Origin: Artemisia argyi
Lineage: Eukaryota > Streptophyta > Magnoliopsida > Asterales > Asteraceae
Reading direction: 5' to 3'
DNA: 64,000 nucleotides
NCBI GenBank assembly: GCA_030686995.1
Contig: CM060708.1
Coordinates: 261,294,044 to 261,358,043 of the forward strand
Part shown: one piece after another, positions 1 to 12,915 of the stretch
Layout: every line of letters starts with the position of its first letter
Numbering within the stretch: the stretch's first letter is position 1
Position numbers and translations under genes: made by a program
The notes under the pieces: generated by a model
The model's input: the letters and a program-made list of their open reading frames with translations, nothing else
Databases searched by the model: none
Told to the model about the DNA's origin: nothing

Positions 1-16
1 ATATATATACTGATTT

Positions 17-196
17 TTGAGAATCAACTACCCACCACCAGCAGTAGCAGCCACAACCACCACTACCACTACCACCACCACTACCACTACCACCACCAGC
101 AACCACCACCACCACCACCACCAACAGCTGCCACAACCACCACCACCAACAGCTGCCACAACCACCACCACCAACAGTTGCCACAACCACCACCAC
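17..196. repeat. CCA/CAA-rich microsatellite
   Basis: Low-complexity stretch of CCA, CTA and CAA triplets. It contains a higher-order unit of about 30 bases (CAACAGCTGCCACAACCACC and variants) repeated three or four times. It reads open in one frame as a Thr/His/Pro-rich string, but nothing supports a gene here. Confidence 0.85.
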
Positions 197-199
197 TAA

Positions 200-3100
200 G
201 TACTATCAATGATAATGATAATCTTCATTCCATTTCTTTATATTCAATTGTATTCCCTTTACCTTTGCTATTCTCATTCCCCTCTTTGAACCAAACGTAC
301 CCTAAGTATTTTCACCTGTAATTTTATAAATATTATTTTCCTACTTTTATATTAATCATTCATGACACGAGTCCAATCCATAGACCAAATTATAACCTGC
401 GTGGTTGTCATGTAGAATTAAAGTTCATATTTTCAGTAATTGTGTTTAAGGCGGGCCTACATGCTAGTATCTATTCTCGCTTGTAATTTAATTTTAAGTA
501 GGCTAGACTTCATTAAATAGGACATGACACAAGGAAGACCAGATGGTACAACGACTGATTTGATTGTGTCGAAATCAATTTTATTATATAAGTAGTATAT
601 CGAGGAGATCCGCAAGAAATACGGATCACCCGAGTCGTATCCGTACGAAGGTGAATGGAATCAAAGAATATTGATTCGTGTAAATCGTGTAGTGAAAAGT
701 GGTAAAAGTGAAAAATTATGATCAATTAATTCAAATTATGACAAACAATTATGAATTATGCAAGAGGTACAAGCTAGGTATGCACTAAAGTTAAAAATCT
801 AAAAATGGAAATGCAAACGCGATTATTTAAAACGTAACGTACAAAATAAAACGTAACTTTAATTGAAAAATGATCCTACAAACTTTAAATAATTTTCTAA
901 AAATTTTAAACTGATAAAAAGCATTTCCAGAAAAAGAAAAGTATTTTTAGACTTTTTATTTATTTTCTATGAATTTATTTATGTTTTTGTATTTTTAAAT
1001 GAATTAAAAATAAAGGAAAATAGAAAAATAAAAGGGAAAAATGTAAAATAATTTTTGAAAAATCTAAAATATTATAAAAGAATTTCCTAAAATATTTTTG
1101 TATTTTTATGGCTTTTTCTGCTTTTTTATTGATTTTTATTTATTTAAAAGTATATAAAATTGATTAAAATCAAAGAAAAATTAATAAAAATATCAAATCA
1201 ACTCAGAAAAATTTGAAAAATTAACAGAAAATCAAAAATAATAAAAGAAACATAGAGAAAAATTTTGAAACAAAAATAAGCTGATAAAGTGCTTATTCAG
1301 AGTAAACTGCTTATCACAAGTGCTTATTTTTAAGCACTTGTGATAAAATTTGAATGAAATTTTTATTACAAACTTATTATGCTAAAATATGCTCAGTAAA
1401 CTCAAATTAAGACCAAAGATAGCACATAGATACAAGTTAAGCTCAATAAGTAGTAAGAATAAGCCAATTAATAAGCTCAGTCACAATCAAATAAGCCAGA
1501 AGTGACAAAACCATATACAACTCTTAATCAACTGACAAAGGCTTCAAAGAACTCAAATAAATCCAAATGATAGCACAATAATGCACCAGCCCTCAAATTG
1601 CAATCAGCTTACTTGTTTTATGAAGCTAAACTTACAACCAATGAAAAGCAGTCAATTAAGCACTGAGTTGCAAGTTTAGTGGGGCAAAGTCTTAATTGTA
1701 CAACTGAGTATCAAAACCAACCAAGGGCTTAATCAGAAACAACAGTTTACTATTCTAAATTCAACTAAGTTCAGCAGCTTGTGGAACTTGAATTAATGAA
1801 ACAGTTGACTGACTTTGAAACTTATACTAATTTTGACTAAATCAAGTTTCTATCAATCAATTCTACTATAACTAATGATATTAATCCACAGTTAAACTAT
1901 ATTAAGCTAAATGTAACTATTTAACTCCTACAAATTCAACCTCACTAACAGTTTTCTATTAATTCTATCAATTAAGCTGTTATTATACTACTTTTGACTT
2001 TTATGAACTACTCTACCATTATAATGCTACCATTCTCTATTACAAGTCTAAATTAACCTATGTGAGATAAAAAAAAACAGCAATCCAAAAACAATACTAC
2101 TCAGCAACTCATAGATCCAAACACTCTCTAATGTACTAGTTACACTATGAAACCTTGATAAACTCCACAAATCTCATAACTACAACACCACACAACTAAC
2201 AAATCACTAAATGAAGCACTATCAGCAATCAAACCTCTCATCAATATCACAGATAAATAGATATGACAGTTATTCTACTCAAACTATAAAACTCAGAATC
2301 AAACTCAAACAACAGGATATGAAATCAAACAGCATCAAATATGATAAAAAAACTACAACTAAAACAAAAAACTGAATCAAATAAACAGCTATAACTAAAA
2401 CAATATCAGAATCAAGTCAGTTGCTACTAGATCAAATGATACAAATCAAAATTTTACCAAAACAATCCCCCTCAGCTAGAACAGAGGGGGCTCACTAAGC
2501 AAGCCTGTCTTTAGACAGGCAAAGAACTTCCAAATCCTTCTTTGTTCTGTCACAAATTCCCAATATGCACCACAGTCTCACAACCTTTAACTATTGTTGA
2601 CTGAGATATAGTTTATATTTATTTGAAACAAATAGGTTCACTTCAAGCTATGAAGCTTAAGTGAACTGTATAATAGTACCACAAGCTCATTTGCAAACTA
2701 GTTTAGTAAATTGAAAACATATTTTTGAATTTTATTTATTTTTTTGATTTTTTATTTATTATTTTTTTAAAACAATTGGAAAGTAAAGAGAAACTAGTAA
2801 AGGTATATAAGCGTCTTAGAAGCTTATTAAGCAATTGAACTTATAAGAAAAACAGATTATAGAACTAAAGGCTAATTAGATGAATTTAAAATTACAAACT
2901 GAGTAAAAGTAATACGAATTTTATTAAAACTTAAAAGTGATTACAATGATAAGAAATTGAGACTACAATTCAACAGAGTAACATTACACTAAAAATCTAC
3001 TACTGAATGAGCTAAAATGCGTACTATTTATAGATGAGGTGAGAGTGTAGGGGGTCTCATGCCACGCTGGCGATCCTGGTGCTTCTTTATGTTTCTTCTA

Positions 3101-5100
3101 ATCATCTCATCACCCTTGGATTGCTTTGTGCTTCTTCAATCTAACCACAACCCTTAGATGAGATTATGAGACATTGCTCATCCAATAATATAATGCCATC
3201 TGTCCCAAATGTGCATTCTCTCTGACATGTGCTGACATTCTTTTAGAAGACGAATCCAAGGAGAATTATCACGTGTTTCTTCCAATCATTGCTTGCCAAG
3301 TGTACTCCTAGCATCTCATACTCTCTCTGACACATGCTCTGTCACATGATTGACATTCTAGAAGCCCAAATGATTGACTATTGATGGTTGATTGGAGTGG
3401 TTTGAGCCAATTGAGCCAAGTGGCTTAATTAGGGTTCATGGCTTTTGGGGATTCTTGGTTTGGTGATATTTGGGGGTAAAAGGGCGGGTGTAGGTTTTTT
3501 TATTAGTTATTTGACCCTGACTTTGACTTTGACCCATAAATAATACATTGACCATGGGATGGGCTTGGGCTCATGGTTTGTATTTGGAATTTGAAAGATT
3601 GGACTTGATTTTGGCATTTGGATTTTCAGTTTTAATAATAAGGACCAAGTATGAAACTTATGAAACATAAAGGACTAAATCAGCCAATATTCAATAATGT
3701 TTTCCAAGGGCACCAAATGTGATTTTCTGATTCATAAAGGACCATCATTGTCCCACTTAGAAAGATGTCATCCAAGGACTAATATTGCCAGATTCAGAAA
3801 CATGGAGGACCAATCTTGCCATTCTTTGAAACTTTCTTATTAAGGATCATTCTTGTCAATCTTCAAACTTTGAGGACTTTATTTGACTTTGTGAGCTCAA
3901 CTTGATTGCCAGCTTTGACATTTTGACTCGTTCCACTCTTGTGCTCGTTTTTGCCGAATTTTTGTTTGTTTTTTTGTCATTTTACGTAATATCCGTACCT
4001 GCACATTCATAATCACAAAAACATGTTTTCTTTGGCTTTTTAGGTTAGTTTTTGGATTATTAAGTCCTATTTTGGCTCAGAAAAGGTGAGTGAATAAGCA
4101 CTCACCAAAGCACAGAGAGAGTGGAGAGTCCGTGGGTGCACAGAGGAATGAGCAATCTCTAGAAGGAAGGAGCATATGACGGGGTATGCTAAGAAGACGC
4201 GGAGTCCGAAGACGCCTTCTTGCCTTGTGTCATGCTGACCCTTAGAAAAAACCCAAGTTGATTCCGAAGCGGCTCTCAGATCAACAATAGATAATGGCTT
4301 GGATGTGTCAAAGAGTTTTATTATTGTCTATTTGCATGTTAGTGGGTAGATAATATGTCTACCGATATTATTTAGGGACATAATAAAATTGTGTATCTCC
4401 AATTAAGTCGAGAGAAAGTGGTGTACTTAAGCACCAGCTCTCCGACAACGAGATTGCCTAATAAAATGGTAAGGTATAGTATGAACCTAACTAAAAAGGC
4501 TTGGGAAGGGTAACCCGAGTCTAAACATCTTTTTTTACAAATTGATTTGTTTTTCAAAACTTAAACAAATTGTGGTATGAATTCATGCATAGTTCATATG
4601 TAAAACGAGTTTTAATAAGGGAAAACCATTTTAATATTGGATACAAGAAAAAAAAAAGACTTGGGACTGATGAGTTTGAAAAAGTCTTACCATATGTGTA
4701 ATCTTAGACTAATGCGTCATCCATAAACAGTTACACTCTTTTAGCTCAGACCTGCAAATAGTTGCCGCCCTAGCACGCTATGTGTGGGTACATGGCTGAT
4801 GCGGGGGAGGTGGTTCTTGGATTCATTGGTCGTATGCCCTAGCAGAGATCAATGACTTGTAAGGCCACTGGCTTTTATGGCAGAGTCTATTGGCATTCCA
4901 CCATAGCGGACCTAAGGCAACATTGTGAGACTAAGTGCACCCAACTAATATTGGAGCCTCAACCCTAGGAATTGTTTTTGTGAGGCAATTGGTGTGGTAA
5001 AAAACCTACCTCAAAAAGTTTACAAGGTTGATTACGCCCTAGAGAGGTGCCTTGTAATGACCTTTTCCAGATCCTAGTGTAATGTGCGAAATAGTGTAAT
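200..5100. other. Gene-free AT-rich repeat-like DNA
   Basis: No coding region is recognisable on either strand. From about 840 to 1,300 the sequence is extremely A/T-rich with short AAATTTTT-type runs. From 2,700 to 4,000 it resembles the non-coding body or LTR of an old retroelement, with TATTTATAGATGAG near 3,008 as a possible TATA region, but I found no matching partner repeat in the window. From 4,080 to 5,170 lies the probable leader of the decayed Copia element that follows. A short direct repeat (TAGTGTAATGTGCGAAAT) occurs twice in a row near 5,075-5,110. Confidence 0.5.
1311..1346. repeat. Perfect inverted repeat, 15-bp arms
   Basis: TTATCACAAGTGCTT is followed after a 6-base T-rich spacer by its exact reverse complement. 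It would form a stable stem-loop in RNA or cruciform in DNA. Its neighbourhood contains other GCTTATCA/TGATAAGC fragments (about 1,280-1,310), so it may be the core of a decayed MITE. Confidence 0.75.
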
Positions 5101-5174
5101 GTGCGAAATGATAGGGTCCAATAGCTATTACGATAAAAGATTGAATCACTAAAATTGTCTTCATTAAATTGTAG

Positions 5175-5960
5175 ATGACAAACAATAATAACAACAGTAA
5201 CTCTTTATCACTACGATATGTACTTGAGAAGGATAAACTTAGTGAACATAACTTTCGTGATGGGGAGAGGAATCTTCATATTGTACTCCGATATGAATGC
5301 AAGTGGTATGTCTTGTAGAATCTCATCGGCCCAGCACTCACAACTAACTCCCTGGTAGCGGTCAGGAATGCCTACCAGATGTATCTGAATGACCTGGTAG
5401 ACGTTGGATGTCTAATGCTAGCCACCATGACACCTGAGCTCCAAGTCAATTATATGTACGTTGGAGCGTTTGCTCTAATCAACCAACTGCGTACTACTTT
5501 CCATACGCAAGCTTGAACTGAAAGGTTCAATGCAATTTTAATCTGAGAAATTGCAAGATTGTTGAGGGATCACCGGTGAGTGCCCATGTAATCAAAATGA
5601 TTGGGCACATCAATCGACTTGAAAGGCTAGGCCACGCCATTGCATCCGAGCTTGCTATTGATTTTATCTTGAACTCATTAAGCATGGAGTATAAGCAGTT
5701 CATATTCAATTACAACATGAATAATGTTGAGGGCGGGATTGTAGCTGAACTGCATAACATGCTCAAAACTGTCGAAAGGGTTCTTGATTAGAAGTCGAAA
5801 GATTTGCTGGTGGTGGATGGTAATCAAGGCAAGTACAAGGGAAAATGGAAGGGGATAGGAGACAAAGGGCACTGGCAAAGGAAGTATTCAGGGGAGGAAA
5901 CCCAAGAAGGGTTTTCCTTGCTTTAAGTGCGGAAGAGAAGGGCACTGGTCAAGGACTTGT
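5175..5960 (+). pseudogene. Decayed Ty1/Copia gag with CCHC zinc knuckle
   Basis: Reading from ATG 5175 gives an Asn-rich start, then YVLEKDKLSEHNFRDGERNL, which is the conserved N-terminal region of plant Copia gag proteins. Farther on come VAVRNAYQMYLND and CLMLATMTPELQ. After a frameshift near 5,570, HVIKMIGHINRLERLG and FILNSLSMEYKQFIFNYNMN continue the UBN2-type gag domain. A third frame at 5,919-5,957 encodes the zinc knuckle CFKCGREGHWSRTC. At least three in-frame stops (near 5,319, 5,514 and 5,545) and two frameshifts make this a dead copy. Copia gag forms the virus-like particle of the retrotransposon; CCHC binds the RNA. The rest of the polyprotein is not recognisable downstream. 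Confidence 0.85.
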
Positions 5961-8560
5961 TTAAATGGTCCTGCCAAAATGAACAAAGATACTGCTAAGA
6001 CCACAGGTTAGTACATAACTAATATTGTTGTATCTCACTTCGTTATGAAAGTAACAAGATCTAACTTGTTGAAATATACAATAGATGAGAAGTAAAGAGG
6101 AGCGTTGGACAGAAGCTGTGGAAGCAGTTGATGAAGAGTGCTGGGAAGTTTTTAGAAGATGACAACTGAGAGCATGCATCTGTTTTTTGGGATTTAGGAT
6201 TTTAAACAATTTAAATTTCTGCCTTTACATTTAAAACAATTTTTGCCCATTCCAGGGCTTGTTTTAAATATTAATGTTTTAGGTTTTAGACATTTTATTT
6301 CTGAAATTTAAATTATCTGGCATCTTATATATTTAAAATATGATATTAAAAGTTTTGGAGAAAAGTTAGAGAAATCCCAAATATAACTACAAACAAAGTC
6401 AACAATTATCTGGTTTGATCAAATGAGTGATCATACTTTATGGGTTCCCCTGAAGTGGAATTGGTGAAGTGAATGAAGTGCTTGAAAGAGCTTTTAGGCT
6501 TAAAGGCAATATTGAACTTTGATGCAATCCATCTGAGATGGAGGTTCAAAGTATAAACAAGAAACTTTGATTAAGACTATTAGGGATAATGGAATCGAAA
6601 AAGCACTTCTACGAGATAACAAATGTACAGAATGATCTTATAGGCCATCTAACTCAAGTCTTGAAAGACATCAAGGCATAAAACCCCACGTCCGATACAT
6701 TCAAATACCATAAGTATTTGAAGGGAAAGATTTCTTATAAAAGTGAAAAACACGAGTGATAGTGTTTCCAGAAATCTATAGAACAAATAAAGCTCATATG
6801 CTACTGAATAGCATTCTAGATCTATAAATCAAACTCAGAAGGGCATGGGTTTGTAGATCATGAGTAAGGTCTCGCTGCTGCTTCGGTATGCTCTGGTAAG
6901 ACCGGAAGATGTCTTACAGGAGGAGCAGTTAACTATGTTAATAACTATTAAATTGATTAAATTAATGCACTCAAGCCAAGGTGTCCTTAACACGATAGGG
7001 GGATTATAAAGTTCAACTCAGAGTTGAGCAATAGAAGCGAGAGTATACTATAAAGTTAAAGTTTTGATCATTTAACTAAGGATCACAAAGCATGACATGA
7101 ACTATAGATCAAGGGCGATCTATGTGGAAATTCCTAAGTATTGCAAGATTTAGTGGGAGGTGTCAAGATCATTAAACGAGGCGTACATTGCTCAATATAG
7201 CAAGATAGTTTGGCACGGTAGGATGTGTTGATCTTGAGTTGTTATAGAACAATTAAAGAAGCCATGTGACTTAAAAGATTTGAAGTCTAGGACTACAAAT
7301 TAGGGAACGCGCAACTATATCGTGGTTCAGAAGGGCTTGTACTGAAATTCTCAGGGACTTAGGAGAATCTGTAACAAGGAGTAACGGTTCTTAATTTTTG
7401 GTATATTTCCATTTTACCTAATCCTGTAAAATGAAGTGCATCGTTGAACGCTAAGCTGAGTGTATTACGAATTTAGCTTAGTCTATCATCCAGTAATACT
7501 AAATTCGGTTGTACCAAAACTCACTTAGGTTCATTAACAGTAAGACGACATGGAAAGGTATGGAAAGTGAGGCTCAAGGGTGCTCCTGAAGATGATTGCC
7601 GGGAAGTTTTTAAATTAGTGATTTACTCCCACCATTTCCAGATACGAGCTAAATTAATCGCTAGGGATCAAGGTGATGTCGCTGACTCATGCAAATCGAC
7701 TAGATGTTACTAAGGTCCTATTTAGCGTATTTTGAATCCATGAATGAAAGACATTTCATTCTAAAGGGGTCCTTAGTTGATTATCATGGAGGGATACTGA
7801 GATAATGTTGACAGCTATTATGAAACGAGAAACATTCCGGCGAAGATGGTGAGTTTCATATGCATTTGCGGATCAAATGTTAGACGTGACTATGACCGTG
7901 AAGTAGCCAAATGGATCATAGTTGATAGCATTCTCTGATCGTGACAGACTATCCCAATGACCTGAGGAGTTAGGTCATTTGACTTTGTTTTTCACCGACC
8001 TTGGATCTATTTTCAAGTTACAGCGTAAAAGCGTAGCGTTGTGTGCTAGCTTCAAGTTTAGTAGGAAGTAAGGAAGAATGTCTTATTGGTCGAGATGGCA
8101 ATTTGCAACTCTAAGTTGAAATAGAATTGAGAGAATGATATTTTTCCTAGGCCCCTTGTGTGTTATGATTTGAGGAAAGTACGATCGTACGACTAAAGTG
8201 CCTAAAGCACTATAGGAGTTCAAATCATTCACGAAAACAAGAAAGGATGAAAGTATACTGAGGTTAAGATATCCATGTCTAGTACTTTCTAAAAATATCG
8301 ACAAAGTGCGAAAGGATACAGTCATATACCCTGGGCTCAACCAGAAGTTTGAGACAGGCTCAAACCTGAACTTTGAGAGGGACATAGCTGGGCGTAGCTA
8401 ATGTCAAGAATATCACTACTTGGGTATTGAATTGGTTTCTGTGATGGAGGTACTATAATATCTTGCTCGCGACGTCTTCGTACAGTGAAAGAAGTTCCTA
8501 CATTGCTGTGTTTGCACAAGTAGGAGTCTGAAAGGATTTATGTGCAAACCACACAACAAG
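5961..8560. other. Decayed retroelement DNA, no intact gene
   Basis: Nothing here reads as a recognisable protein over more than a few residues. Its position directly downstream of the Copia gag suggests heavily mutated pol DNA, but I could not identify integrase, reverse transcriptase or RNase H motifs. The minus-strand open frame at 8,083-8,385 has no family resemblance. The stretch ends at the CTTTT target site of the gypsy insertion. Confidence 0.4.
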
Positions 8561-8565
8561 CTTTT

Positions 8566-11500
8566 TGTCACACCCCTAGAATCGGGTCCAGCGGAAGCAT
8601 ACATGTAGCTGGGGTGTAACTCAATTGGTATCACAAAACAAGTACGAAATGGTTTTCACTTTAATTATTTAGAATAAAATCTTTTAACCAAAAATATTGA
8701 ATTTACATCGTTAAAAGTAGTGCGGAAGTAAGCCCTTAAAATAGTTTAAAACGGTCCCCTTATGAAAAATCAGAGTCTTCTATGACCATGCCATGCCCTG
8801 CCAAAACCTCCAGTAGCGTGCCATTGCTTAAAACCTGAAAATACATGCTAAAGTGTCAACACGAGGTTGGTGAGTTCATAGAGTCTTGTGAAAAAGAATG
8901 TAATGCATATGGATGAAGTTGTCCCAACAAAGGCATCGTAAATCCACTCAGTCCAAGTCCCACCATAAGAGACTTGTAACCTGTATGTTTACAACCCACT
9001 GCCAAATGTAATATGTTTGGTTTGTGTAAACAAAAGCAATAAGATTGATGCAAAAGCATTGTAATCCAGTAATAATAGTGGTGGAAAAGTATCGTAATTC
9101 CATAAGTAATTTTCGTATGTACAATAGCCACAAGTATAAAGTGAACCGACAAAAATGTCAAAAATGCTACATTGTCTCTTAAGCTCATGACCCCGAAGCT
9201 AGACATAGTAATGGCCCCAACAGAGTGTTTACTAGGCACTCAATTTGATAAGACATGAAATGCATTCGTCCCGTTGGAGCAACCCAAACGCGAATGGAGG
9301 CGTCACCCTCAATAGATCTATTCACTCACTCTCGTTTAGTACTAAAATTAACGGTCCATGAAAATAAAGGGGACTTGTCTTGGTAGTAATAAGGAAACTT
9401 AAAAAATGTATGAAATTTGTAATACTTTGGCATTGTACAAAAATAATTCAAGCAGTGTATTCTTCCCCATAAGTAACTCAAATCATATAAAGGCATAGAA
9501 AAAGTATTGAAGCATGTATCTCCCCCCAAGAGTTTATAAAGTCATTAAACAAGTAAAAGTGGGGCTATGACTCACCTGATATGATGGTACCATGAACATG
9601 TAATGAGCTGAAAAACAAGGCGCGCACACTAGCCGCAACCTAATATGAATGATGAACGATCTACTTTAGATCATGAAATGATGTTATGAATGTCCATGCA
9701 CATGTTTCCTATACCACTCTACTCTTTGAAAAATACTTGTTGTTATCAAATAATACATTTTCCAAAACTTGGGAAAATATGGCAACTAGAAAATAAAACT
9801 AGTTGAAATGTATAATATATATATATATATATATATCGTATGTGTCAATGTTTGTGTTGAAATCCTTGGTTTGAAATCTTTGAAATAACGACTTGTAGTG
9901 ATGAAAATATACTTGTAATAACTAATACTTCATTAGTTTTGAATTTGGGTACTTAGTTAATATTTCTAGAAAATCTAGAATTTAGTACTACGTAGTGTTA
10001 ATATTATTATTTCTAAAAGCTGCCAATTATAGAGGATTTTTGCCGATATTGAAACGTGAATATCTTTGTCGTTATAAGTCCAATTTACTTGTTCTTTATA
10101 TCCACGGTTACGTCTTAGTATGTAGTAATATATTTTCGAAATCTTGGCTCCTCCGGGTTACGTCTAAAGCCTCTTTTTGTCCGACGAAAAACGTCCAACA
10201 GCATGTAATTTTCAGAAAAATACTTTTCGTCAACAAACTTGCAAAAAACATAACTTCTTCGTTATAAACTCTTTTTAATCCGTTCTTTCGCCTACGGATT
10301 CGTTTTTGAAAGTATTTTCTAAATTTTTTTCCAAAGTTTACTTTGTATTTACTAATTTTCCAGAATTTACCAAAATGGGACAGTAGGTATATTTATATGT
10401 TACAAAACCATTTCCAAGGTTCAAAACTAATTTCTACATCAACCAAAACTCTTGCAAACTTCACAAAACTATACTAATCCTACCATACACCTTCTTAGGG
10501 TGTCATGGGTTCCTAATGACTAGTAAACAAGTTAATTTAACAAAGGAACACCTAAAACCAATTCTAGGATTTGTATGATAAAAAAGTCTTCAAAAATAAA
10601 GTGGTATAACTAGTATGAGCATGAATACCATGAGATATAAGTTTTAATTAGATAAAAACATGAAAATAAATTTGAATACTCACTTTGAAATTTTAGGTGA
10701 TTAGATGATGAGAAATCTTGGATTACTTGTGTTTTTGTGGTATGATTCTTGATTAGGATGATGAAATGAACAACTTTGATGCTTTAAACTTTTGAAAAAC
10801 TTCACTTGATCATGGATTTTGATGTTGGGTCGTGGCCTAGGGAGAAAGACAAGAGAAAACCTCACTTTGATTATGAAAAAAAAAATATTAATGTGTAAAA
10901 GGTGTTTTTGTAGGAAATATCTAACATAATGACATTATTGTAAATATTTAGTCAAGTGGAAGACAGGGGGGGGGGGGGGGGTTCATGGCTGATTTTCAAA
11001 GGGTTCATAAGCCATAATATGGACTTTGATTTATTAAGGATAATTAGTGGATGATTTGTAGTATAAGTATAGGTTTTTTAGGTGTTAAATTTAGGTAATT
11101 GTAGTTAGTTTTTAGTTATCATTGAGTACCGGGTTTGCGAGAAATAATTTTTAACAAGTTAGTCGGGACTTAATAAAGTCATAAAAATGTTAAAAATACG
11201 TTGGGTACAAGTATTGAGTGTTCGGGTGATTATTGTTTAGTTTTCACGAATACCGGGTAAAATAAATTTTCAAAATACTGGGTAAATAAATGTTATAACT
11301 TTTATGATGATAAAATGGTTATAAAAATATGTCGGGACCATTGTGGGAATATTTAGATATATTCGTCTTGTATAAACCGGGTGTTAACGTTTATTTATAA
11401 ATAATTATAAGGAAAACGTTAAATGTATCAAATATATAAATTTGAAAATCCTAAGAGTGGTATAACATGGAAATGTTGTTATGATGATATGCAGACTGTC

Positions 11501-11793
11501 TCTAGTCCGTATGCAATGTCCTTACTGATAATGAAATGAATTCGCACCTAAACCAATACGGTTACGCGAATTTGAATACCCGTAAACTAAATTTACGATG
11601 AAATGTGTAATGCAAGTGAATAGTGAAAACTTTTCCAGCAATGAATAGTGTTCAATGAATAGTAAAATTTCTTAATGCTTCTCGAAATGTCAAACTGACA
11701 CCAAAAATGATGAATAGTGTTTTGATGAATAGTGTTTGATGAATAGTGTTTTTCCAAAGTTCGGGAAATGACCTGAAATGGTGAGTTGTGACA
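8566..11793 (-). repeat. 3' LTR of the gypsy element (3.23 kb)
   Basis: Aligns nearly base for base with 14,234-17,509, starting TGTCACACCCC and ending GAGTTGTGACA. It contains a short (TA)n at about 9,811-9,836 and a run of 16 G at 10,966-10,981. Open frames inside it recur in the other LTR with shifts and are therefore LTR sequence, not genes. Near its right end (about 11,620-11,760) the heptamer GAATAGT recurs several times with ATGAATAGTG spacing. Confidence 0.92.
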
Positions 11794-11805
11794 GTCTTCC
11801 CCACT
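11794..11805 (-). other. Polypurine tract of the gypsy element
   Basis: On the minus strand AGTGGGGAAGAC directly precedes the TGTCAC start of the 3' LTR. Polypurine tracts prime plus-strand DNA synthesis, and this placement confirms that the element is read on the minus strand. Confidence 0.8.
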
Positions 11806-12010
11806 AAAAGGAACTTCGTCCCGAAGTTCAGTTTATGTTGGTTTCTGAAAACATATTGGTGAAAAGTGATGATATTTGAGAATTCCAGCGGACTCTCACG
11901 ATAGGAATTCGACTCTGCTTCAACTGTTCGACCTAACTGTCCATGATTTCTACTTGTTCTCCTGCAAGGTTTATGTTTGACTTTGGGGTTGGATTCCTTT
12001 CCAAATGGGA

Positions 12011-12915
12011 TTATGAGTGACTAATCTGAAAAGCTGATAATACATGATTGTGTAATCCTGTTGCTCTCTGACAATGTTCAAGTCTGACGACCACTATGCC
12101 TACTCTGTTTGAAAAATTACATGGTCCAGTGTATATCGGGTTTAACTTTCCAAGTTTTCTGAATGATAACATACGTTTCCTAGGCAGAACTTTCTGCATA
12201 ACTCTGCAGAACTTTCCAAGTTTTCTTAATGCTTTACAACTTATTGAACTTGTAACTGATTCTTGACTTGTAGGAAATTTCTGGTTATTTCATGAATGCC
12301 TATTAAACTAGTGAGTTGAGCTTTTTCTGAGTTTGGCCCATCAATCGATGGTCTGCGCTTCTTAATGTTTTAAATGTGATACTGGTAATATATATACTGC
12401 TGAATTCTGCCAAAACTCAAGTTTGTATGCTAGTTGGTCGATTCTAAAATGAATCTTATTTGGTCCAATATGCTAAAGGTTCAACCTCTCTTGTTATCCA
12501 ATTTGTATCATGCCAATCCAAGGCAATGCTTTTAACTTAATTTGTTCTCCCGCTTGAATCCGGATGGTTTGTTGTTCAGGATACCCAATCCAAATGATGT
12601 GTGTTATGTACCAATCTAACTTCTGCCAGTTTCTCGCTGTTGGTGTGATAACTATTGTTGTAGACGAATTTGATTTATGTTAAATGATTAGTCCAACCAT
12701 TTCTAGGGTCAACCACTCATGCTCTGAGCATACTTTCCAATGTTTGAATTGTTTTCCCGCTTTGACCATCGGTCTGAGGATGATAGGTGATATTTACATC
12801 TAATTGGGTTTCTGAAGGAAGTTCTGAAATGATTGATTGAAGTCCATGGTGAATTCGGTTTCCTTAACAGGAAATAACTGAAATGGGTACAATAAACCTT
12901 TGTGACTAATTCCAC
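12011..12915 (-). pseudogene. Gypsy integrase remnants
   Basis: At 12,709-12,915 the minus strand reads a mutated HLSSSDRWSKRENNSNIGKY, the decayed form of the gypsy integrase block in which a Y-H-P-Q-T-D-G-Q-S-E-R-T motif is expected. At 12,011-12,199 it reads RKLGKLNPIYTGPCNFSNRV followed by RLEHCQRATGLHN, matching the integrase C-terminal region of Ty3/gypsy polyproteins (the RGKLxPRYIGPF block). Order and strand agree with a gypsy pol gene running toward the 3' LTR. Frameshifts and stops separate the blocks. Protease, reverse transcriptase and RNase H were not found. Confidence 0.75.

Noticed and set aside
8856..9239. 127-codon minus-strand open frame, repeated at 14,516-14,908
   Set aside because: It lies inside both gypsy LTRs and its frame is shifted between the copies. 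No protein family resemblance, so it is non-coding LTR sequence.
9995..10267. 90-codon plus-strand open frame duplicated at 15,669-15,941
   Set aside because: Conserved only because the two LTRs are near-identical. It is antisense to the element and not recognisable.
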